In this document: positions 40,074 to 47,537 of the stretch, piece by piece
Numbering within the stretch: the stretch's first letter is position 1
Layout: every line of letters starts with the position of its first letter
Source of the DNA: Hydrogenophaga sp. NFH-34
GTDB taxonomy: Bacteria > Pseudomonadota > Gammaproteobacteria > Burkholderiales > Burkholderiaceae_C
Length of the DNA: 47,537 nucleotides
Direction: 5' to 3'
Assembly (NCBI RefSeq): GCF_021401345.1
Contig: NZ_JACBGE010000031.1
Coordinates: 1-47,537 of the forward strand
The notes under the pieces: model-generated
What the model was told of the DNA's origin: nothing
Databases searched by the model: none
Seen by the model: only the letters and a program-made list of their open reading frames with translations
Position numbers and translations under genes: made by a program

Positions 40074-40157
40074 ATGTTCGTCACATGCACAGTTCTTCCG
40101 GGTTTCGTGCCTGGCCGCAATGGCCGGGGAGCCTGGCCCTGGCGCAAGCCAGCGTAA
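40074..40157 (+). CDS. trpL: Probable trp leader peptide (27 codons, Trp-Pro-Trp near the end)
   Basis: A short ORF ending in GAWPWRKPA and a TAA stop. Two Trp codons separated by one codon near the 3' end fit a ribosome-stalling sensor of tryptophan. A CTGGC-GCAA-GCCAG hairpin (40139-40152) overlaps the codons after the first Trp. The ATG lies right at the predicted transcription start, as in leaderless rnTrpL peptides of alpha-proteobacteria. A second ORF in another frame (ATG 40085 to 40177) contains Trp-Pro-Gln-Trp; it is the main rival. Assignment rests on position and codons only. Confidence 0.45.
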   Translation: MFVTCTVLPGFVPGRNGRGAWPWRKPA

Positions 40158-40301
40158 TCGTGCAACTCCCCTCCTGATCGGAGGCGCCGGCCTCGCGCCC
40201 GTGCCCTCCTGCTGCCAGCGGCCTGGCGCCTTTCGCGCCGCCGATTCCCAAGAAGGATCGCCCGTCCCCTCTGCCGGACCGGGTGCATCGGAGAAAGAAC
40301 C
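40158..40301 (+). ncRNA. Structured trpE leader, candidate attenuator
   Basis: Between the leader ORF and trpE several hairpins can form. The strongest is 40219-40243: GGCGC-CTTTC-GCGCC extended by CGGC/GCCG with a 2-nt bulge. Another is CCTCC-TGATC-GGAGG near 40169. The strong hairpin is followed by ATTCCC rather than a full T-run, so it is an imperfect terminator. Control by transcription attenuation is inferred, not shown. Confidence 0.35.
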
Positions 40302-41801
40302 GTGATCACCGAACTCGAATTCAAGAGCCTGGCCCAGCAGGGCTACAACCGCATTCCGCTGATGGTCGAGGCCTTTGCGGATCTCGAAACCCCGCTTTCG
40401 CTGTACCTCAAGCTGGCCCATGGCCGGGGCGATGGCGCCCACAGCTTCCTGCTCGAATCTGTGGTGGGGGGTGAGCGCTTCGGGCGCTACAGCTTCATCG
40501 GCCTGCCCGCCCGCACCCTGCTGCGCGCCAGCGGCTTTGGTACCGACGCCAGGACCGAGGTGGTGCACGACGGCGTGGTGGTCGAGACGAACCAGGGCAA
40601 CCCGCTGGACTTCATCGCGGCCTATCAGCAGCGCTTCAAGGTGGCGTTGCGGCCGGGGCTGCCGCGCTTTTGTGGTGGCCTCGCCGGTTACTTCGGCTAC
40701 GACGCGGTGCGCTATATCGAGAAGAAGCTCGAAACCACCTGCCCGCCCGACACCCTGGGCACACCCGACATCCTGTTGCTTCATTGCGAGGAGCTGGCGG
40801 TCATCGACAACCTGTCGGGCAAGCTCTACCTCATCGTCTATGCCGACCCGGCGCAATCCGAGGCCTACGCGAACGCGAAAAAGCGTCTGCGCGAACTGAA
40901 AGAGGCGCTCAAGTATTCGGTCGCGGCGCCCACGGTCAAACCCAGCCAGAACCATCCTGCGCAGCGCAGCTTTGCCAAGGATGATTACCTCGCCTCGGTC
41001 GAACGGGCCAAAGAGCTGATCGCTGCGGGCGACTTCATGCAGGTGCAGGTGGGTCAGCGCATCAGCAAGCGCTACACCGAATCGCCGCTGAGCCTGTACC
41101 GCGCACTGCGCTCGCTGAACCCGTCGCCCTACATGTATTACTACCACTTCGGGGACTTCCACGTGGTGGGGGCTTCGCCCGAGATCCTGGTGCGCCAGGA
41201 GCACACGGAAGAGGGCCAGAAGGTCATCATCCGGCCGCTGGCCGGCACCCGCCCGCGCGGTGCCACGCCGGAGAAGGACAAGGCGACCGAGGTCGAGCTG
41301 CTGGCCGATCCGAAGGAGCGCGCCGAGCACGTGATGCTGATCGACCTGGCGCGCAACGACATCGGCCGCATCGCCAAGATCGGTTCGGTCAAGGTGACCG
41401 AGGCCTTCGTGGTCGAGCGCTACAGCCATGTGATGCACATTGTGAGCAATGTCGAAGGCATCCTGAACGACGGCATGACCAACATGGACGTGCTCAAGGC
41501 CACCTTCCCGGCCGGCACGCTGACCGGCGCGCCCAAGGTGCACGCGATGGAACTGATCGACCAGCTCGAACCGGTCAAACGCGGTATCTACGGCGGCGCC
41601 TGCGGTTACCTCAGCTACGCGGGCGACATGGACGTGGCCATCGCCATCCGCACCGCCATCATCAAGGACCAGACGCTGCACGTGCAGGCCGCCGCCGGCG
41701 TGGTGGCCGACTCGGTGCCCGAGATGGAATGGAGGGAGACCGAGCACAAGGCGCGCGCTTTGCTGCGTGCGGCGGAGCTGGTGGAAGAAGGCCTGGAGTG
41801 A
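40302..41801 (+). CDS. trpE: Anthranilate synthase component I
   Basis: A 499-residue chorismate-binding enzyme that makes anthranilate with ammonia from TrpG, the first committed step of tryptophan synthesis. Motifs: LLESVVGGERFGRYSFIG, with the LLES-type Trp feedback site near the N-terminus, FCGGLAGYFGYDAVRYIE, NPSPYMYY, IRPLAGTRPRG, DLARNDIGRI and GTLTGAPKVHAMELI. It starts at GTG (GTGATCACC) behind a GGAGAAAG box. trpG follows after 5 nt; a GTG overlapping the trpE stop would be an alternative trpG start. Confidence 0.97.
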   Translation: MITELEFKSLAQQGYNRIPLMVEAFADLETPLSLYLKLAHGRGDGAHSFLLESVVGGERFGRYSFIGLPARTLLRASGFGTDARTEVVHDGVVVETNQGNPLDFIAAYQQRFKVALRPGLPRFCGGLAGYFGYDAVRYIEKKLETTCPPDTLGTPDILLLHCEELAVIDNLSGKLYLIVYADPAQSEAYANAKKRLRELKEALKYSVAAPTVKPSQNHPAQRSFAKDDYLASVERAKELIAAGDFMQVQVGQRISKRYTESPLSLYRALRSLNPSPYMYYYHFGDFHVVGASPEILVRQEHTEEGQKVIIRPLAGTRPRGATPEKDKATEVELLADPKERAEHVMLIDLARNDIGRIAKIGSVKVTEAFVVERYSHVMHIVSNVEGILNDGMTNMDVLKATFPAGTLTGAPKVHAMELIDQLEPVKRGIYGGACGYLSYAGDMDVAIAIRTAIIKDQTLHVQAAAGVVADSVPEMEWRETEHKARALLRAAELVEEGLE

Positions 41802-41806
41802 ACACG

Positions 41807-42403
41807 ATGAGCCAAAAAATCAAACTCCTCATGGTGGACAACTACGACTCGTTCACCTTCAACATCGTGCAGTACTTCGGCGAACTCGGCGCCGACGTGA
41901 CCGTGGTGCGCAACGACGAGATCACCGTGGACGAGATCCAGCGCCGGCTGGACGCCGGCCAGATCGACCGCCTGGTCATTTCGCCCGGTCCCTGCTCGCC
42001 GGCCGAGGCCGGCATCTCGGTGCCGGCCATCCAGCATTTCGCGGGGAAGCTGCCCATCCTGGGTGTGTGTCTGGGCCACCAAAGCATTGGCGCGGCCTTC
42101 GGCGGCCAGATCATCCGCGCGCAGGAGCTGATGCACGGTAAGACCAGCGTCATCACCACCACGCAGGAAGGTGTGTTCGCGAACCTGCCCGAGCAATTCA
42201 CCGTCAACCGCTACCACTCGCTGGCCATCGAACGCGAGAGCTGCCCGGACTGCCTCAAAGTCACGGCCTGGACGCCTGATGGCGAGATCATGGGCGTGAA
42301 GCACAAGACGCTCGCCATCGAAGGCGTGCAGTTTCATCCGGAAAGCATCCTGACCGAACATGGCCATGCGATGCTGAGAAACTTCCTGGAGCAAGCCGCA
42401 TGA
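41807..42403 (+). CDS. trpG: Anthranilate synthase component II (glutamine amidotransferase)
   Basis: A 198-residue class I glutamine amidotransferase. The catalytic triad is Cys in GVCLGHQSIG plus His and Glu in GVQFHPESI. The N-terminus LLMVDNYDSFTFNIVQYF and SPGPCSPAEAG are typical. It supplies ammonia to TrpE and, in many bacteria, also to PabB. Its last codon overlaps ltaE (ATGA). Confidence 0.97.
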   Translation: MSQKIKLLMVDNYDSFTFNIVQYFGELGADVTVVRNDEITVDEIQRRLDAGQIDRLVISPGPCSPAEAGISVPAIQHFAGKLPILGVCLGHQSIGAAFGGQIIRAQELMHGKTSVITTTQEGVFANLPEQFTVNRYHSLAIERESCPDCLKVTAWTPDGEIMGVKHKTLAIEGVQFHPESILTEHGHAMLRNFLEQAA

Positions 42404-43473
42404 AGATCGTTGATCTGCGCAGCGACACCGTCACGCAGCCCACGCCGGCCATGCGGGCCGCCATGATGGCCGCACCGCTCGGCGACGATGTGTTTGGCGA
42501 CGACCCGACGGTCAATGCGCTGCAGGAGCGCATCGCGGCAATGACAGGCAAGGAGGCCGCGCTGTTCATGCCCTCGGGGACGCAAAGCAATCTCTGCGGC
42601 ATCCTGGCGCACTGCGGGCGCGGTGACGAGTACATCGTCGGCCAACTGGCCCACACCTACCGCTATGAAGGTGGTGGGGCTGCGGTGTTCGGCAGTGTGC
42701 AGCCGCAGCCGCTGCTCCAGGATGCGCAGGGCCGGATGGCACTGGCCGACATTGCGGCGGCGATCAAGCCGGACGACCCGCACTTTGCCCGCACCCGCTT
42801 GCTGTGTCTGGAGAACACCTGGAACGGGAATGTGATGCCCGACGACTACCTGCGCGAGGCCACGGCACTGGCGCGTGAGAAGGGCCTGTGCACCCATCTG
42901 GACGGAGCGCGCGTGTTCAACGCGGCGGTGGCCTCGGCCGCGCCGGGGCAGGGCACGTTGGGCCGTCTGCGCGAGATTGCCGATCACTTTGACAGCTTGT
43001 CGGTCTGTTTCAGCAAGGGCCTGGGGGCGCCGGTGGGGTCGGCCTTGTGTGGCTCGAACGCCTTCATCGCCCGCGCCCGCCGCGTGCGCAAGATGGCGGG
43101 TGGCGGCCTGCGGCAGGCCGGCCTGCTGGCCGCCTGCGCGCTGCATGCCCTGGACCATCACGTGGACCGCCTGGCCGATGACCACGCCCATGCACGGCGT
43201 CTGGCTGAGGGACTGGCCGGTATCGAGGGGCTGACGGTGAAATCGGCCGAAACCAACATCGTCTTCGTCGACGTGGCCGAAGGGCGGGGCCCGGCGCTGC
43301 TGGCGTTTTTGCAGTCCCATGGTGTGCTGGCCACCGGCCTGATCGGCTTGCGCTTCGTCACCCATCTGGACGTGGATACGGCGGGTATCGACCGTGCCAT
43401 CGCCACGGTGCGACGCTTCTTTGCCGAAGCGCCGGCGGTCCCGGCTGGCGCGGGGCGCAACGGCCCGTACTGA
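42400..43473 (+). CDS. ltaE: Low-specificity L-threonine aldolase
   Basis: A 357-residue PLP enzyme that splits threonine and allo-threonine to glycine and acetaldehyde. Motifs: DLRSDTVTQPTPAMRAAM, GDDVFGDDPTVNALQE, PSGTQSNL, LENTWNGN, HLDGARVFNAAVA and the PLP-lysine in SVCFSKGLGAPVGS. It is inserted in the trp operon and overlaps trpG by 4 nt, so it must be translated with it. The C-terminal tail after FFAEA is short and unstructured. Confidence 0.95.
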   Translation: MKIVDLRSDTVTQPTPAMRAAMMAAPLGDDVFGDDPTVNALQERIAAMTGKEAALFMPSGTQSNLCGILAHCGRGDEYIVGQLAHTYRYEGGGAAVFGSVQPQPLLQDAQGRMALADIAAAIKPDDPHFARTRLLCLENTWNGNVMPDDYLREATALAREKGLCTHLDGARVFNAAVASAAPGQGTLGRLREIADHFDSLSVCFSKGLGAPVGSALCGSNAFIARARRVRKMAGGGLRQAGLLAACALHALDHHVDRLADDHAHARRLAEGLAGIEGLTVKSAETNIVFVDVAEGRGPALLAFLQSHGVLATGLIGLRFVTHLDVDTAGIDRAIATVRRFFAEAPAVPAGAGRNGPY

Positions 43474-43493
43474 CGGTCGAGAGGAAGCGCACC

Positions 43494-44144
43494 ATGCCAG
43501 ACACCCCCCATCTTCTGATGTTCATCGCGGCGGGCTGGCTGCTCAACCTCACGCCCGGCCCCGACGTGCTCTATATCGTGAGCAGTGCCCTCAAGAGTGG
43601 TGCGCGCGCGGGCATGGTTGCGGCGCTGGGCATTGTCAGCGGCTGTTTCGTGCATGTGTTTGCGGCGGCACTGGGCGTCGGCGCGCTGCTGGCCACCTCG
43701 GCCACGGCATTCACCCTGCTCAAGTGGGCCGGCGCCGCCTATCTGCTATGGATGGGCGTGAAACTGCTGCTGACCCGGGGCGGGGCGCCGGTGATGCCCG
43801 CGGTCAGTGGTCAGGCGTCCAGGGCGGTGAACCTGTGGCGCATCTATCGCCAGGGTTTTCTGACCAACGTGCTCAACCCCAAGGTGGCGCTGTTCTTCCT
43901 GGCCTTTGTGCCGCAATTCATGGCGCCCGGCACCGAGGACAAGGTGACCGCGTTCCTGTTGCTGGGGCTGCTGTTCAGCCTCAATTCGCTGCCCATCAAC
44001 TTCGGCTACGCCTGGCTGGCCGGCTGGGCCTCGCGCCGCGTCGGCGCCGTGCAGCGCGCCATGCACAGGATGGACCGCGTGGCTGGCCTTCTGTTCATCG
44101 GCTTTGGCCTGAAGTTGGCCCTGTCCGACAATCCTTCCCGCTGA
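43494..44144 (+). CDS. LysE/RhtB-family amino-acid exporter
   Basis: A 216-residue inner-membrane protein with about six helices and the RhtB/LysE signature LNLTPGPDVLYIVSSALKSGARAGMVAALGIVSG, GAAYLLWMGVKLL and FLTNVLNPKVALFFLAFVPQF. The family exports homoserine, threonine, lysine or other amino acids. Located between ltaE and trpD in the trp operon; the neighbouring threonine aldolase makes threonine or glycine a natural guess for its cargo, or tryptophan-pathway intermediates. Confidence 0.92.
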   Translation: MPDTPHLLMFIAAGWLLNLTPGPDVLYIVSSALKSGARAGMVAALGIVSGCFVHVFAAALGVGALLATSATAFTLLKWAGAAYLLWMGVKLLLTRGGAPVMPAVSGQASRAVNLWRIYRQGFLTNVLNPKVALFFLAFVPQFMAPGTEDKVTAFLLLGLLFSLNSLPINFGYAWLAGWASRRVGAVQRAMHRMDRVAGLLFIGFGLKLALSDNPSR

Positions 44145-44160
44145 TTTCCGGAGACCTTCC

Positions 44161-45219
44161 ATGCCCCACGCCCACAAGATCACCCCGCAGGAAGCCCTGC
44201 AGCGCACGATCGAGCACCGCGAAATTTTCCATGACGAGATGCTGCACCTGATGCGCTTGATCATGAGCGGCGAGATGTCGCCGGTGATGATGGCCGCGCT
44301 GATCACCGGCTTGCGCGTGAAGAAGGAGACCATCGGCGAGATCACGGCCGCCGCGCAAGTGATGCGCGAGTTTTCGACCAAGGTGCACGTGGCCGACAAG
44401 ACCCATCTGGTCGACATCGTCGGCACGGGGGGCGACGGCTCGCACACCTTCAACATTTCCACCTGCTCCATGTTCGTGGCCGCCGCCGCAGGCGCCAAGG
44501 TCAGCAAGCACGGCGGGCGCAGCGTCTCCAGCAAGAGCGGCAGCGCCGACGTGCTGGAGAGCCTGGGGATCAACCTCAATCTGCCGCCGGACGCGATTGC
44601 GCGCTGCATCGCCGAAGTGGGCGTAGGCTTCATGTTCGCCCCCAACCACCACCCGGCCATGAAGAACGTGGCGCCGGTGCGCCGCGAACTGGGCATCAAG
44701 ACCATCTTCAACATCCTGGGCCCGCTGACCAACCCGGCCTCAGCCCCCAACATCCTGATGGGCGTGTTCCACCCCGACCTGGTCGGCATCCAGGTGCGGG
44801 CGCTGCAGCGCCTGGGGGCCGAGCACGCTGTGGTCGTGTACGGCCGCGACGGCATGGACGAAGTGTCGCTGGGGGCCGCGACCATGGTGGGGGAACTGAA
44901 GAACGGGGAAATTGCCGAATACGAGGTGCACCCTGAGGACTTCGGTCTGACCATGGCCGGCAGCCGGGCTTTGCGCGTCGAAACACCTGAGGACTCGAAA
45001 GCCATGCTGCTGGGCGTGCTGGAAAACCGCGACGAACCGGCGCTCAAGGCCGCCAAGGACATCGTGGCGCTCAATGCCGGCGTGGCGCTGTACGCCGCCA
45101 ATGTCGCGCCTGACATGGCGCAGGGCATTGCGCTGGCGCGCCGCACGCTGGAATCGGGTGCGGCGCTGGCCAAGCTGCGTGAACTGCAGGCCTTCACCCA
45201 GTCGGCCGTGACCGCCTGA
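44161..45219 (+). CDS. trpD: Anthranilate phosphoribosyltransferase
   Basis: A 352-residue enzyme joining anthranilate and PRPP. Motifs: GEMSPVMMAALITGLRVK, VDIVGTGGDGSHTFNIST (PRPP-binding), VSKHGGRSVSSKSGSAD, FAPNHHPAMKNVAPVRRELGIKTIFNILGPLTNP and YGRDGMDEVSL. The start has a GGAGA box. Separated from trpEG by ltaE and the exporter; a 47-codon ORF and trpC follow. Confidence 0.97.
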   Translation: MPHAHKITPQEALQRTIEHREIFHDEMLHLMRLIMSGEMSPVMMAALITGLRVKKETIGEITAAAQVMREFSTKVHVADKTHLVDIVGTGGDGSHTFNISTCSMFVAAAAGAKVSKHGGRSVSSKSGSADVLESLGINLNLPPDAIARCIAEVGVGFMFAPNHHPAMKNVAPVRRELGIKTIFNILGPLTNPASAPNILMGVFHPDLVGIQVRALQRLGAEHAVVVYGRDGMDEVSLGAATMVGELKNGEIAEYEVHPEDFGLTMAGSRALRVETPEDSKAMLLGVLENRDEPALKAAKDIVALNAGVALYAANVAPDMAQGIALARRTLESGAALAKLRELQAFTQSAVTA

Positions 45220-45228
45220 GTGCCTGCC

Positions 45229-45372
45229 ATGCCCGCCTGGCTGAACAACGAGGGCGCCTGGATTGCCTTGGGCGTGTCCGCGCTGTTCATCGTGGCTGGC
45301 GTGGTCATGCACCGTGTCATCAAAAAGGTGCTCCACGCACCACCTCCGGAAGATCGAGCCCCCCATGAGTGA
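45229..45372 (+). CDS. Small single-pass membrane protein between trpD and trpC
   Basis: A 47-codon ORF, starting 9 nt after trpD and overlapping the trpC start by 8 nt in another frame. The predicted protein has one hydrophobic helix (WIALGVSALFIVAGVVMH, residues 11-28) followed by a basic HRVIKKVLH stretch and a Pro-rich tail. Trp codons occur at positions 4 and 11. No ribosome binding site is obvious; translational coupling to trpD is plausible. It is absent from the usual trp operon description and could be a micro-protein or a translational link. Not recognised. Confidence 0.5.
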   Translation: MPAWLNNEGAWIALGVSALFIVAGVVMHRVIKKVLHAPPPEDRAPHE

Positions 45373-46165
45373 CATCCTGAAAAAAATTGTCGACGTCAAG
45401 CGCGAGGAAATCGCTGCAGCCCTCAAAAAGAAGCCGCTGGCGGTGGTGCGTGAAGACGCCGAGAGCCGCCTGCTGACGCGCGATTTCGAAGGCGCCTTGC
45501 GCGCCAAGATCGCCGCCGGGCAGGCTGCGGTGATCGCCGAGATCAAGAAGGCCAGTCCGAGCAAAGGCGTGTTGCGCGAAGACTTCATCCCGGCCGACAT
45601 CGCTCAGAGCTATGCCGAAGGCGACGGCCGGGTCAGCGCGGCCTGCCTGTCGGTGCTGACCGACCGCCAGTTTTTTCAGGGCAGCGCGGACTACCTCAAG
45701 CAGGCGCGGGCCAGTTGCGGTCTGCCCGTGCTGCGCAAGGACTTCGTGGTGGATGCGTACCAGGTCTACGAGGCCCGGGCCATGGGGGCTGACTGCATCC
45801 TGCTCATCGCCGCCTGTCTCGATGACGCCCAGATGGCCGATCTTGAAGCGCTGGCGCGTGGCCTGAACATGGCGGTGCTGGTGGAGGTGCACGATCGTGA
45901 GGAGTTGCGCCGCGCGCTCAAGCTGAAAACGCCCCTGCTTGGCATCAACAACCGCAACCTGCGCACCTTCGAGGTCAGTCTGCAGACCACGCTGGACATG
46001 TTGCCCGAGGTGCCCGCGGACCGCCTGCTGGTCACCGAGTCGGGCATCCTGGCGCGTGCCGACGTGCAAACGATGCGTGCGGCGAATGTGAACGCCTTCC
46101 TCGTGGGCGAAGCCTTCATGCGCCAGCCGGACCCTGGTTTGGCCCTCGCTGAACTGTTCTGCTGA
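45365..46165 (+). CDS. trpC: Indole-3-glycerol-phosphate synthase
   Basis: A 266-residue (beta/alpha)8 enzyme closing the indole ring. Motifs: VIAEIKKASPSKGVLREDF, with the catalytic Lys and Glu, LSVLTDRQFFQGS, VLRKDFVVDAYQVYEARAMGADCILLI, LVEVHDREEL, LGINNRNLRTF and LVTESGI. It is a single-function TrpC (no TrpF domain); trpF, trpB and trpA are elsewhere. It ends 13 nt before the ung start. Confidence 0.97.
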   Translation: MSDILKKIVDVKREEIAAALKKKPLAVVREDAESRLLTRDFEGALRAKIAAGQAAVIAEIKKASPSKGVLREDFIPADIAQSYAEGDGRVSAACLSVLTDRQFFQGSADYLKQARASCGLPVLRKDFVVDAYQVYEARAMGADCILLIAACLDDAQMADLEALARGLNMAVLVEVHDREELRRALKLKTPLLGINNRNLRTFEVSLQTTLDMLPEVPADRLLVTESGILARADVQTMRAANVNAFLVGEAFMRQPDPGLALAELFC

Positions 46166-46178
46166 AAGCGTGCCGCGC

Positions 46179-46910
46179 ATGCAGACCGATCTCTGGGAAG
46201 CTGACACCCCGGACGGCGCCCGATTGCGGCGGGCGGAGCCGAGCGACTGGGGGGTGCAACCCGATTGGCAGCCTTGGTTGGACCGTTTCTGGGACGGGCA
46301 GGCAGGGCAAGGTCTGTTGGCTTACCTGCGCCAGCGCCTGGCCGCTGGCGCGGTGATCTATCCGCCGCAGCCTTTGCGCGCGCTCGCCCTGACGGCGATG
46401 GCGGATGTGCGGGTGGTCATCCTTGGGCAGGACCCTTACCACGGCCCGGGTCAGGCCGAAGGGCTGGCCTTCTCGGTGGCGCCGGGTGTGCGCGTGCCGC
46501 CCAGCCTGCGCAACATTCGGCAGGAGCTGCAGCGCGACCTTGGCCTGTCCTCGCCGGACGACGGCTCGCTTGTGCGCTGGGCCGAGCAAGGGGTGCTGCT
46601 GTTGAACACGACGCTGACTGTGGAGGCGGGGCAGGCAGCCAGCCATGCCGGGCGCGGCTGGGAGGTGTTGACCGACAGCCTGATCGATGCCTGCAATGCC
46701 CAGGGGCGTGCCAAGCTGTTTCTGCTGTGGGGCGCTCACGCGCAGAAGAAAGCCGCGCGGATCGATGCGCAGCGCCACCAGGTGCTCACCGCGAATCATC
46801 CTTCGCCATTGTCGGCACGGCGGGGCCCCGAGCCCTTTCTCGGCTGCGGGCACTTCGGGGCGGTCAATGCTTGGCTGAGTGCCCATGGGCAGGTACCGAT
46901 CAACTGGTGA
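46179..46910 (+). CDS. ung: Uracil-DNA glycosylase (family 1)
   Basis: A 243-residue enzyme removing uracil from DNA. The catalytic water-activating motif is VILGQDPYHGPGQAEGLAFSV and the minor-groove loop is NHPSPLSARRG. FLLWGAHAQKKAARID and LLNTTLTVEAG are also typical. I start at ATG 46179; a GTG nine bases earlier (46170) would add MPR and is possible. It follows trpC closely, so it may be read from the trp transcript, and a tRNA promoter overlaps its 3' flank. Confidence 0.93.
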   Translation: MQTDLWEADTPDGARLRRAEPSDWGVQPDWQPWLDRFWDGQAGQGLLAYLRQRLAAGAVIYPPQPLRALALTAMADVRVVILGQDPYHGPGQAEGLAFSVAPGVRVPPSLRNIRQELQRDLGLSSPDDGSLVRWAEQGVLLLNTTLTVEAGQAASHAGRGWEVLTDSLIDACNAQGRAKLFLLWGAHAQKKAARIDAQRHQVLTANHPSPLSARRGPEPFLGCGHFGAVNAWLSAHGQVPINW

Positions 46911-46932
46911 AAGCCCAAAAATGCGTCGGGTT

Positions 46933-46961
46933 TTGGAAACGACACAAAACCATGGCATAAT
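46933..46961 (+). promoter_or_regulatory. Sigma-70 promoter of the tRNA-tuf operon
   Basis: TTGGAA (-35) and CATAAT (-10) separated by exactly 17 nt, 15 nt before the first tRNA. It starts the tyr-gly-thr tRNA and tuf transcript. Confidence 0.78.
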
Positions 46962-46976
46962 GCATGGCTTCGCTAC

Positions 46977-47062
46977 GGAGGGGTGCCCGAGTGGCTAAAG
47001 GGGGCAGACTGTAAATCTGTTGGCTTACGCCTACGCTGGTTCGAATCCAGCCTCCTCCACCA
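46977..47062 (+). tRNA. tRNA-Tyr (GTA)
   Basis: Cloverleaf with 7-bp acceptor stem GGAGGGG/CTCCTCC, anticodon loop CTGTAAA with GTA at 47011-47013, a long variable arm typical of class II tRNA-Tyr, T-loop TTCGAAT and encoded CCA. First of three tRNAs ahead of tuf. Confidence 0.96.
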
Positions 47063-47133
47063 GCGATCAGTACAGCAAATGTGAGCGATTGGGTGAATTT
47101 GCTTTGGCTGGCCGGCTTTGCCGGTGAGCTCTG

Positions 47134-47207
47134 GCGGGAGTAGTTCAATGGTAGAACCCCAGCCTTCCAAGCTGATGACGCGGGTTCGATTCCCGTCTCC
47201 CGCTCCA
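47134..47207 (+). tRNA. tRNA-Gly (TCC)
   Basis: Acceptor GCGGGAG/CTCCCGC, anticodon loop CTTCCAA with TCC, T-arm GCGGGTTCGATTCCCGT and encoded CCA. Corresponds to glyT in the E. coli tyrU-glyT-thrT-tufB arrangement. Confidence 0.96.
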
Positions 47208-47289
47208 TGGGTGCTGATGGTTGGTTTGTCTCGCATGAGGCGGTGGTGTGTAGAAGTTTCCGGGTGGCTGGCTCAGGCTGGTTGCTCAG

Positions 47290-47364
<75 letters not shown>

Positions 47365-47417
47365 ATACCCTGGTGTTTTTTGTGGTTTCGGCAAATTTTT
47401 TCAAGCGGAGCTGAAAA

Positions 47418-47537
47418 ATGGCAAAGGAAAAGTTCGAGCGGACCAAGCCGCACGTGAACGTGGGCACGATTGGTCACGTGGACCATGGCAAGACGACGCT
47501 GACGGCGGCGATCACCACGGTGCTGTCGCGCAAGTTC
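47418..47537 (+). CDS. tuf: Elongation factor Tu, N-terminal part (cut by window edge)
   Basis: The first 40 codons of EF-Tu: MAKEKFERTKPHVNVGTIG followed by HVDHGKTTLTAAIT, which holds the P-loop (G1) of the translational GTPase. The ATG is preceded by GGAGCTGAAAA. The gene runs beyond the window. Location after tRNA-Tyr/Gly/Thr identifies it as the tRNA-linked tuf copy (tufB position in E. coli). Confidence 0.97.
   Translation, partial: MAKEKFERTKPHVNVGTIGHVDHGKTTLTAAITTVLSRKF

Noticed and set aside
40085..40177. Second leader ORF with Trp-Pro-Gln-Trp
   Set aside because: Overlaps the preferred leader ORF, has no ribosome binding site and its Trp codons lie far from its stop; kept only as an alternative.

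Overview
The window is a GC-rich, densely packed chromosomal stretch from a beta-proteobacterium. Gene order and protein content point to Burkholderiales, family Comamonadaceae (Hydrogenophaga/Acidovorax-like). Markers are the tRNA-Tyr/Gly/Thr-tuf cluster, apaG/Gcr-type recombinase/thiL/pgpA/pncC in a row, a Ralstonia-type norR-norAB locus, a split trp operon with ltaE and a LysE-type exporter inside it, and short palindromic GC-rich elements of the kind scattered through this family. The genus is inference; no 16S gene is present.

Left part (1-13,700): a psiF-like gene, then argS, a SPOR-domain gene, dsbA, lptA-lptB-rpoN and a bidirectional terminator. A complete nitric-oxide detoxification locus follows: norB and norA on the minus strand, norR divergent. 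The norA-norR gap holds a sigma-54 promoter and three GGT-N7-ACC NorR boxes, so the enhancer-binding activator lies next to its targets and about 3 kb from rpoN. An RlmL-type rRNA methyltransferase and a PIN-domain gene close this part.

Middle part (13,900-27,700): the accessory region and the most interesting one. Two divergent operons face each other across 18,601-18,821. The minus-strand operon encodes a heme-oxygenase-like di-iron protein (TenA/PqqC/CADD fold, all six metal ligands visible), an aldehyde dehydrogenase, a GlcG/HbpS-like protein, a ferredoxin-NAD(P)H reductase and an atypical SDR. The plus-strand operon encodes two plant-type 2Fe-2S ferredoxins, an unrecognised 108-residue protein, a TauE/SafE-like exporter and an ornithine-cyclodeaminase/mu-crystallin-family protein. 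A GntR/FCD regulator, a porin, a large permease and a gamma-glutamyltransferase-family enzyme follow. A palindrome of the form GTATACnGTATAC occurs perfectly twice in the first divergent promoter region, three more times with one mismatch in the 525-nt permease/gamma-glutamyltransferase gap, and in a weaker form upstream of gntR. I read the block as one catabolic regulon for an unknown substrate: outer-membrane porin, permease, amide/gamma-glutamyl hydrolase, oxygenase with its own electron-transfer chain, and aldehyde oxidation.

Right part (27,700-47,537): mostly housekeeping. It carries a GltS-domain FMN protein, a UPF0149/SEC-C protein, a CZB-like protein, an AlkD-like repair protein, pncC-pgpA-thiL, a Gcr-type membrane recombinase and apaG on the minus strand; rpe-gph on the plus strand; a periplasmic binding protein and a chalcone-isomerase-like protein on the minus strand. 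The trp block then reads trpE, trpG, ltaE, LysE-type exporter, trpD, a 47-codon membrane ORF and trpC, preceded by a probable Trp-rich leader peptide. It is followed by ung, a strong promoter, tRNA-Tyr(GTA), tRNA-Gly(TCC), tRNA-Thr(GGT) and the first 40 codons of tuf, cut by the window edge.
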